Positions 60,501 to 64,000 of a stretch of DNA of 64,000 bases are shown here, piece by piece. The stretch spans positions 8,380,085 through 8,444,084 of the forward strand of contig NC_049981.1 in the NCBI RefSeq assembly GCF_000003815.2, read 5' to 3'. This DNA comes from Branchiostoma floridae (lineage: Eukaryota > Chordata > Leptocardii > Amphioxiformes > Branchiostomatidae). Position numbers and translations under genes: made by a program. Positions within the stretch are counted from its first letter, which is position 1. Each line of letters begins with the position of its first letter. Under the pieces are notes generated by a model. It saw only the letters and a list, made by a program, of their open reading frames with translations. It made no database searches and had not been told where the DNA came from.

Positions 60501-63500
60501 GTTCACATCTCTCCCATCGCCACCTTCGGTCTCTTCAGGTGAGATGCGGGGCTGCCGGAAATGCCTCGTTTAGGATATAGAAGAGACATTGAGACACATG
60601 TGCATATACTTAGAACTTGTCAACTTTGAACAGCATACCGCTATCAGAAAGATTGGAGTTAGTTAGATCAGAGTTGGATAGAGCTGAAGATCAGTTTTTA
60701 ACAAAAAAATTATGAGTTTACAAGTATGCACATAAGATGAAGACAGATTTGAGATTGTCAGTATGAAACAAACATAAGACAAAACCAAGACAAGGTTGGT
60801 GCTAATTGGTGAAGAAGCTCCTGTTGTTTGAGTACAGGAGCTATATAACTTTTATGTCGCGTGGTGTGTGGGCAAGTTCATTAGAACATTAGGCCTCCTT
60901 TCCTGCTCGAAGAGCGATTATACATTCTATCTAGCTCGACCTGGAAGTTCAAGACGTAACGTTAGGCCTACTTTCCTGCTCAGAGAGCGATTATACATCC
61001 TCTTTCTCCACCGGGAAGTTCAACACGTAACGTTAGGCCTACTTTCCTGCTCAGAGAGCGATTATACATTCCCTCTAGCTCCACCTGGAAGTTCAACACG
61101 TAACGTTAGGCCTCCTTTCCTGCTCAGAGAGCGATTATACATTCTTTAGCTCCACCGGGAAGTTCAACACGTAACGTTAGGCCTCCTTTCCTGCTCAGAG
61201 AGCGATTATACATTCTTTAGCTCCACCGGGAAGTTCAACACGTAACGTCAGGCCTCCTTTCCTACTCTCCAAGCAGAGGACACAACAACAAAAAATGACA
61301 AAATAGAAAGCCCGATAAAAACGACTAAAAAAACGTTAAAAAACAGCCGGAGCCTAAACCTCTGCTTGGAGAGTACTCCTCTCCTGCTCAGAGAGCGATT
61401 ATACATTCTCTAGCTCCACAGGGAAGTTCAACACGTAACGTTAGGCCTCCTTTCTTGCTCAGAGAGCGATTATACATTCTCTCTAGCTCCACCGGGAAGT
61501 TCAACACGTAACGTTAGGCCTCCTTTCCTGCTCAGAGAGCGATTATACATTCGCTCCACCTGGAAATTCAACACGTAACGTTAGGCCTCCTTTCCTGCTC
61601 AGAGAGCGATTATACATTCTCTAGCTCCACAGGGAAGTTCAACACGTAACGTTAGGCCTCCTTTCCTGCTCGGAGAGCGATTATACATTCTCTCTAGCTC
61701 CACCGGGAAGTTCAACACGTAACGTTAGGCCTCCTTTCCTGCTCAGAGAGCGATTATACATTCTTTAGCTCCATCGGGAAATTCAACACGTAACGTTAGG
61801 CCTCCTTTCCTGCTCAGAGAGCGATTATACATTCTTTAGCTCCACCGGGAAGTTCAACACGTAACGTTAGGCCTCCTTTCCTGCTCAGAGAGCGATTATA
61901 CATTCTTTAGCTCCACCTGGAAATTCAACACGTAACGTTAGGCCTCACGTTTTCCGTTTCCTTCCCAACCCCTCCCCAGCTATGGGTACACGCAGCCGGA
62001 GTCTTACGGCTACCCGGGCGGACTCAGGCTGGCTCAGATCGCCGTGTTCTGCAGCGTCACCAACCCTGTCGCCAACGACCGCGTGGATAACGACTGTGAC
62101 GGACGTGTGGACGAGGAGCTGCTGAACGGCGCCGATGACGATGGCGATGGACTGATCGACGAGGATCTGGCCAGTGGTGAGCACCGTTTGATATTGAATA
62201 AACATTTTGTAAGAGCGCGTGTCATTGGTCCAACGGTTATTATCACTAGACACCGATTTTCTTGATGAACTTTGCATTGATTTACTGATCAGCTTTACAC
62301 ACAAACGCGGTTGTGTATGTAACTAATCCACAAAATAACTCAAGTAGTCTGGGATATCAGCGAAAACAATGTTGAGGATAAGATACAATATATAGTGTTA
62401 GAACTACTCACTAGGTAACCATTTTGGACCCTCGGAAAGCACTTATTCTACTGCTAATAAATATAAACTACTCGAGGCCATACTTATTCTGTGCATCATA
62501 TCACCATACTCCTTTTGTTTCATCAGTTGATTTTTAGCTATTTATAACTCTTCCATACCCAAAAAAATCAGGTACTGGTTAGTACATGTACCAACTTCGG
62601 GGACCATGGATACATACTAGTAATACGCGCCTTTTCTACCCTAGGTAGCAAATCTTTGAAACGTTATAACAAGATTACTAACCACCAAGATGTGAACAAA
62701 AGCCGGATGGGTACGGCTCTTGTATCCAGGCTACTAGATACTCCCTTATCCAGAAAGGTGGACAATAGCATTACGGTCATAAGTCCAGAACAAACCGATA
62801 TAGCAACTCACCAATTCCCTATATGAGCAATCTGCTCAATGCATACGGACCATAATTCCAGCATTAGTCATTATCATATCCATGTCACCAAAATGATACT
62901 CCCCTGTTATCAGACAATCGTCCAAATGAAATTTTAACCTATGTATATATGTATATAGCACTTACTCCTAGTAACGTGTAATATTTGACTCTTTTTATTG
63001 TGTGCTTCGAATGTAAATTGAATACAATTCAGTGGTCCCGCTGCGAATTTTCAATAAAGTCATCATCATCATCATCATCAACACTTTAATTTTTCGTTTC
63101 CGCAAACACCCCGGTAACTGTAGCATATGATTACTTCTCTTTACTGAGTGGGATATTTGTGAACCGTCCTCTGTAGGAACCTGCTATGACGACAGGGAAC
63201 AGTACAAGACCTGTGTGGAACAGGAAGTCCAGAACTGTAAGAACCAGGTTCTGAACAGCCTGGGATTGTCTAGGAGGTCCAAGAGGGAAGCCAAGTCAGC
63301 TTTGGAGTATGGTAAGTTAGACCAGGGGTACTTAGAAATGTTGTGTACAGAATTAGCCTTGGAACATAAATGTTCTACAAAAATATTTCGACCATTACCA
63401 CATGTCAAATAAGTCACATGGCACGAAATCAAATCTTTATAAGAACACGCAAAGCATTCGTGAAGTAAGCTTACAGTATATTCTATTATAGTTACTACTC

Positions 63501-64000
63501 GGTGCTTGTAGTTGTATAGATTAATGAATTGTTCTAACAATCACATTTAGTACTAGTAGTACATTCATCGTTGCTATTACGTAGCAAAAATACATTAGAA
63601 GCTTTTAAAATGCATAGAATACAAAAAACTTAAGAAGATATGGAAGCAGTGTCCCAATATCGCGTATCGAGAATAAAGTCAACAGACTCAAAGTAAACGT
63701 TCAATAATCGAACGATATACGGTAGCGTATTGTTATTGTTGCAAGGTTAAAAACGCATATTTTCGCATGATCAAAGATTGACTTTAATTTCGTGCAGTAT
63801 ATGAGCGAAATACTTGACATGTAAGAGTAGAGTAGAGTTATTTAGCCAAGTAAGTATCTGGTTTTCAGTGTGCGCTGCCTTTTATTTCGAACTCTCTTTT
63901 TTTCATTTCAGAAACACCGATCAGGTACTCCTATGGAAACCTGGTGGCCGCTGTTGGTGTAATGGCCTGTGGATCCATCATGGTCGTTGCTATGGCAACC
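48469..64000 (+). CDS. IgGFc-binding-domain membrane protein, 11 exons, 3' end off window
   Basis: Spliced gene read from 11 exons: 48469-48526, 55397-55569, 56702-56939, 57261-57394, 57842-58075, 58583-58704, 60076-60225, 60374-60538, 61980-62176, 63177-63311 and 63912-64000. Phases join without a frameshift to give 565 residues. Residues 1-20 form a signal peptide (hydrophobic LLLPLLALAAIF, likely cleavage after S-L-A). About 21-450 match the N-terminal domain known from vertebrate IgG Fc-binding protein (FCGBP), with landmarks SDAYLALPTD, LGMEYYV, VLSGN and PPVDTWGKEF. Residues 461-471 and 477-487 are DxDxDG acidic loops like those of thrombospondin type 3 or dockerin calcium sites. Residues 493-511 carry four cysteines, 524-527 are RSKR (furin type), and about 546-565 start a transmembrane helix. 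Inferred: a type I surface protein whose ectodomain could be shed. In vertebrates the domain belongs to mucus proteins with VWD repeats; no VWD is seen here. The ligand is unknown. The coding exons are GC-richer than the introns. Confidence 0.9.
48527..49729 (+). other. Intron 1, unique part before the arrays
   Basis: About 1.2 kb of AT-rich intron with no exon-like frame, no tRNA-like element and no clear repeat. A 71-codon open frame at 48553-48768 begins inside the intron and has no splice support. Confidence 0.6.
49730..51330 (+). repeat. Intron 1 minisatellite A, about 115-bp unit, about 12 copies
   Basis: The start TGAATCCGCG recurs at 49931, 50047, 50162, 50278, 50402, 50522, 50636, 50751, 50866, 50987, 51102 and 51216, i.e. 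spacings of 114-124 bp. Each unit carries AATCCGCGCAGTTTAAGCGA, a near-palindromic GGGGAGACCTCCCC, TAGCTTATATGTTGCC and ACGTATATGAAATG. Unit-length variation comes mainly from a short AAAATTAAAACG insertion. The first and last units are degraded. It lies wholly in intron 1. Confidence 0.93.
52010..52442 (+). mobile_element. tRNA-like SINE unit with partial second unit and inverted end
   Basis: A 271-bp unit (52010-52280) starts TGTAACAGTGGGG and contains a tRNA-like stretch at about 52062-52135: an A-box-like GTGGTTAGCACGTTGG, an anticodon-arm-like GGATTTGTGATCC and a perfect B box GGTTCGAATCC. It ends GGGGGAGTAG. A second unit begins at 52281, nearly identical for about 105 bp, then runs into an inverted copy of its own start (52383-52442, ending CCCCACTGTTACA). 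The B-box region is partly duplicated, so it is not a working tRNA gene. Related unit at 58710. Confidence 0.75.
52443..53240 (+). repeat. Intron 1 minisatellite B, 141-bp unit
   Basis: The motif GCACACGTATATGAG recurs at 52465, 52587, 52729, 52870, 53011 and, as GCACACGTATATGAC, at 53152; the later spacings are exactly 141-142 bp. Units also share AAACATGTCTTAAGGGTGTT and TTTATGACAACTTTAAGCTA. Diverged relatives continue to about 53580. Array B shares ACGTATATGA and a nearby ACATGT with array A although the rest differs. Confidence 0.93.
53241..53600 (+). repeat. Diverged tail of minisatellite B
   Basis: Two or three looser units: TTTACGACATCTTTAAG recurs at about 53233 and 53408 and GGATCTATCCG at about 53286 and 53459. 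The unit is about 175 bp and richer in substitutions than the 141-bp core array, which suggests an older edge of the same array. Confidence 0.7.
53600..54407 (+). other. Intron 1 filler between arrays and MITE
   Basis: AT-rich sequence with TTTAGATCTGATCC and long A or T runs. No coding exon, tRNA or clear repeat is seen here. Confidence 0.5.
54416..54851 (+). mobile_element. hAT-type MITE with 8-bp target duplication
   Basis: The termini are TAGGGCTGGGTATCGGTAC and GTACCGGTACCCACCCCTA, flanked by the direct repeat TAAGTGAC at 54408-54415 and 54852-54859. An 8-bp duplication is the hallmark of the hAT superfamily. The interior is rich in GGACC/GGTCC and has no coding sequence. Relatives lie at 42990-43375, 13249-13700 (inverted) and 15145-15196. 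It sits in intron 1 of the IgGFc-domain gene. Confidence 0.9.
55397..55569 (+). CDS. Exon 2: start of IgGFc-binding N-terminal domain
   Basis: The acceptor follows a long T run (TTTTTTTTTCAG) and the donor is GTAAGT. It encodes residues 20-77, including GTEFILTFPENF and SLAGASVTITLP, which is the opening strand pattern of the IgGFc-binding N-terminal family. Entry phase 1 matches exon 1 across a 6.87-kb intron; exit phase 0. Confidence 0.93.
55738..55995 (+). mobile_element. tRNA-derived SINE in intron 2
   Basis: Begins with an A-box-like GTGGCCTAGTGGTTAGGG and has a worn B box near 55780-55795. The body carries AAAGGCACTTAAAACGAAT, GGGCGTTATATAAATAGATA and GTTAAAGAACCCAAGGCACT, the layout of a tRNA-headed SINE with a long unrelated body. 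It lies in sense orientation within intron 2 (55570-56701). Confidence 0.75.
56702..56939 (+). CDS. Exon 3: IgGFc-binding domain core
   Basis: Encodes residues 78-157, including the family landmarks HITSDVEIVVYG and SSDAYLALPTDVLGMEYYV. The donor is GTAGAA. The acceptor could also be 9 bp further in (after GTGACACAG) without changing frame, so the exact first residue is uncertain by three amino acids. Exit phase 1. Confidence 0.93.
57261..57394 (+). CDS. Exon 4: IgGFc-binding domain
   Basis: The acceptor is TTTTGCAG and the donor GTATGG. It encodes residues 157-201 with GTTVTITPTQAV and a following FTVQLNRFETLQ strand, typical of the family's repeated beta-strand pattern. Entry phase 1, exit phase 0. 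A minus-strand frame here is only a shadow. Confidence 0.92.
57520..57790 (+). other. Intron 4 dispersed-repeat fragment
   Basis: AAGGAGAATAACTAAGGAAC then GACGGATTTCCATGATATGT resembles the interior of the 'tacctccat' family. A run of C (about 57740-57750) follows. No exon. Confidence 0.45.
57842..58075 (+). CDS. Exon 5: IgGFc-binding domain
   Basis: The acceptor is GCCTGCAG and the donor GTAAGT. It encodes 78 whole codons (residues 202-279) with DLTGSRITANQPVAVLSGN, then a GTGDHVVEM stretch and PPVDTWGKEFVTVPL. The 'DLTG..I....PVAV.SG' and 'P...WG..F..vPL' blocks are the most recognisable signatures of the family in this gene. Confidence 0.94.
58076..58582 (+). other. Intron 5, no feature
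   Basis: About 500 bp with no repeat or RNA gene recognised; frames here are unsupported. Confidence 0.5.
58583..58704 (+). CDS. Exon 6: IgGFc-binding domain
   Basis: The acceptor is TTTTTTCAAG and the donor GTGAGA. Encodes residues 280-319 plus two bases, with a YWEFDVPS strand and SSEPVLLVQY. Exit phase 2. The following 1.37-kb intron holds a SINE-like unit, two fold-back elements and an assembly gap. Confidence 0.92.
58710..58985 (+). mobile_element. SINE-like unit related to 52010, intron 6
   Basis: Starts just after the exon 6 donor with TGACAGTGGGGTTCAC, passes through a degenerate tRNA-like section (TTTGGTTAGTAAGCTGGTG) and ends in GGAGATTCGAGGATGAGTCT and GGGGGAGTAG, as in the 52010 copy. 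The start of a second unit (TGTACAAGTAGGGTTC) follows directly, so this locus has the same 'unit plus partial unit' layout. Confidence 0.65.
59020..59267. mobile_element. Fold-back element in intron 6
   Basis: Nested inverted repeats: the outer pair is AATCAGTTTTACCTAAAGAA near 59025 and TTCTTTAAGTAAAACCGATT near 59245; the inner pair is TAAAGGCCACTCCCAC near 59075 and GTGGGAGTGGCCTTTA near 59187. No coding sequence. The form is that of a palindromic MITE. Confidence 0.7.
59325..59935. mobile_element. Inverted-repeat element spanning an assembly gap
   Basis: The left arm, CACAAACAACCTCAAATGGC near 59341-59360, is mirrored by GCCATTTGAG and GAGGTTGTTTGAGG near 59891-59921. The right arm also mirrors the 'gtggcactctggatatattg' region (59397) at about 59830-59860. 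The 100-base gap at 59432 lies between the arms. Confidence 0.65.
59432..59531. other. Assembly gap (100 N)
   Basis: A 100-N placeholder in intron 6, between the arms of an inverted-repeat element. Confidence 0.99.
60076..60225 (+). CDS. Exon 7: IgGFc-binding domain
   Basis: The acceptor is CCCCTGTGCAG and the donor GTACAC. Encodes residues 320-369 plus two bases, with SVDSTATDPFMMFIPPVAQF, a block typical of the family (a D-P-x-M-x-x-I-P-P core). Entry and exit are both phase 2. Confidence 0.93.
60374..60538 (+). CDS. Exon 8: end of IgGFc-binding domain
   Basis: The acceptor is CTGCTCATAG and the donor GTGAGA. Encodes residues 370-424 plus two bases, with LRLDGALLP and THRVVHISPIATFGLF, the closing strands of the domain. 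It is followed by a 1.44-kb intron made mostly of a 71/73-bp minisatellite. Confidence 0.93.
60890..61952 (+). repeat. Intron 8 minisatellite, 71/73-bp unit, 13 copies
   Basis: CGATTATACAT recurs at 60915, 60988, 61059, 61132, 61203, 61396, 61467, 61540, 61607, 61678, 61751, 61822 and 61893. Spacing is 71 or 73 bp apart from one 67-bp unit and one 193-bp step caused by a small insertion. Each unit contains ACACGTAACGTTAGGCCT followed by CCTTTCCTGCTCAGAGAG. The array runs to 28 bp before the exon 9 acceptor. Confidence 0.95.
61263..61375. mobile_element. 113-bp MITE inserted in the intron 8 array
   Basis: Inserted between units 5 and 6. The ends are perfect inverted repeats TACTCTCCAAGCAGAGG and CCTCTGCTTGGAGAGTA. 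It is flanked by CTCCTTTCC (left) and CTCCTCTCC (right), a 9-bp near-identical pair; the empty site is visible in the other twelve units. A TA duplication with a slightly shorter element is the alternative reading. The interior is A-rich and non-coding. Confidence 0.85.
61980..62176 (+). CDS. Exon 9: domain end and two acidic Ca-binding-like loops
   Basis: The acceptor is AACCCCTCCCCAG and the donor GTGAGC. Encodes residues 425-490 plus one base. After YGYPGGLRLAQIAVFC come two loops: D461-N-D-C-D-G-R-V-D469 and D477-D-D-G-D-G-L-I-D485. Spacing matches EF-hand-like DxDxDG calcium loops of the thrombospondin type 3 or dockerin kind; position 12 is not glutamate. Calcium binding is inferred. 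Confidence 0.92.
62177..62959 (+). other. Intron 9, unique part
   Basis: AT-rich intron sequence with no repeat, RNA or coding evidence before the LINE-like tail. Confidence 0.5.
62960..63082 (+). mobile_element. LINE-like 3' tail with TCA microsatellite
   Basis: TTTTCAATAAAGTCATCATC runs into a (TCA) repeat to about 63080. A polyadenylation hexamer followed at once by a short-repeat tail is typical of the 3' end of CR1/L2-type LINEs. It sits in intron 9, in sense orientation. Only the tail is recognisable. Confidence 0.5.
63177..63311 (+). CDS. Exon 10: cysteine stalk with furin-type site
   Basis: The acceptor is GTCCTCTGTAG and the donor GTAAGT. Encodes residues 491-535 plus one base. Cysteines lie at 493, 503 and 511 within the stalk, followed by LSRRSKREAKSA. 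The RSKR at 524-527 fits the furin R-x-K/R-R rule and sits about 20 residues before the membrane helix. Confidence 0.88.
63312..63911 (+). other. Intron 10, no feature
   Basis: 600 bp of AT-rich intron between the furin-site exon and the membrane exon; nothing recognised. Confidence 0.5.
63912..64000 (+). CDS. Exon 11 (partial): transmembrane segment
   Basis: The acceptor is TTTTTTTCATTTCAG. The frame gives ETPIRYSYGNLVAAVGVMAC followed by GSIMVVAMAT to the window edge. The hydrophobic stretch from residue 546 on reads as the start of a single membrane-spanning helix. The cytoplasmic tail, if any, lies outside the window. Confidence 0.85.

Noticed and set aside
60868-61149. 93-codon frame through the 71/73-bp array
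   Set aside because: Repeat translation within intron 8; the frame is not kept because unit lengths are 71 and 73.

Overview
The window is animal nuclear DNA: AT-rich, intron-bearing and full of decayed transposable elements. Spliced exons with consensus GT/AG borders, tRNA-derived SINEs, Penelope-like and R2-like retroelement remnants, and hAT and mariner MITEs all point to a repeat-rich invertebrate genome. The repeat style and the domain make-up of the one clear gene fit a cephalochordate (amphioxus, Branchiostoma) best. That assignment is inference from pattern recognition, not a database match. Three 100-base runs of N (9354, 40115, 59432) are assembly gaps.

Region 1 (1 to about 39 kb) is intergenic or intronic sequence dominated by repeats. 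It holds several MITE families with readable terminal inverted repeats and target-site duplications (689-1058, 1544-1840, 20548-20899, 24844-25035, 29451-29764), a palindromic MITE family in at least three copies (107, 10501, 28417), a 162-bp satellite with about 1.04-kb higher-order units (about 2680-5600), a tandemly duplicated CCAAT/TATA-bearing module (5500-6868), a 58-bp minisatellite (13766-14255), a dispersed 'tacctccat' repeat family (21777, 36316 and fragments), and tRNA-like SINE and LINE tails. Only weak gene evidence is seen: candidate exons at 2523-2604 (minus) and 8484-8664 (plus), and a short secreted-protein reading frame at 38789-39115 (minus).

Region 2 (about 39.9 to 47.9 kb) is a graveyard of retroelements. 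A Penelope-like element (RT tail, GIY-YIG endonuclease, inverted terminal repeats) has a LINE 3' end lodged inside it. A second Penelope C-terminus follows, then a LINE fragment split by an 885-bp palindromic mariner-type MITE whose empty site is preserved in a paralogue at about 40.86 kb. An R2-like LINE C-terminus with zinc knuckle and restriction-like endonuclease, and another LINE 3' end, complete the region.

Region 3 (48,469 to the right edge) is one well-supported plus-strand gene of at least 11 exons. It encodes a signal peptide, an IgGFc-binding-protein N-terminal domain, two acidic DxDxDG calcium-binding loops, a cysteine-containing stalk with a furin-type RSKR site, and a transmembrane helix reached at the window edge. 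Codon phases agree at all ten introns (565 residues inside the window). Its introns hold three unrelated minisatellites (about 115-bp and 141-bp units in intron 1, 71/73-bp units in intron 8), SINEs and fold-back elements. The intron 8 array is notable because each unit repeats a strong 3'-splice-acceptor-like sequence just upstream of the real exon 9 acceptor.
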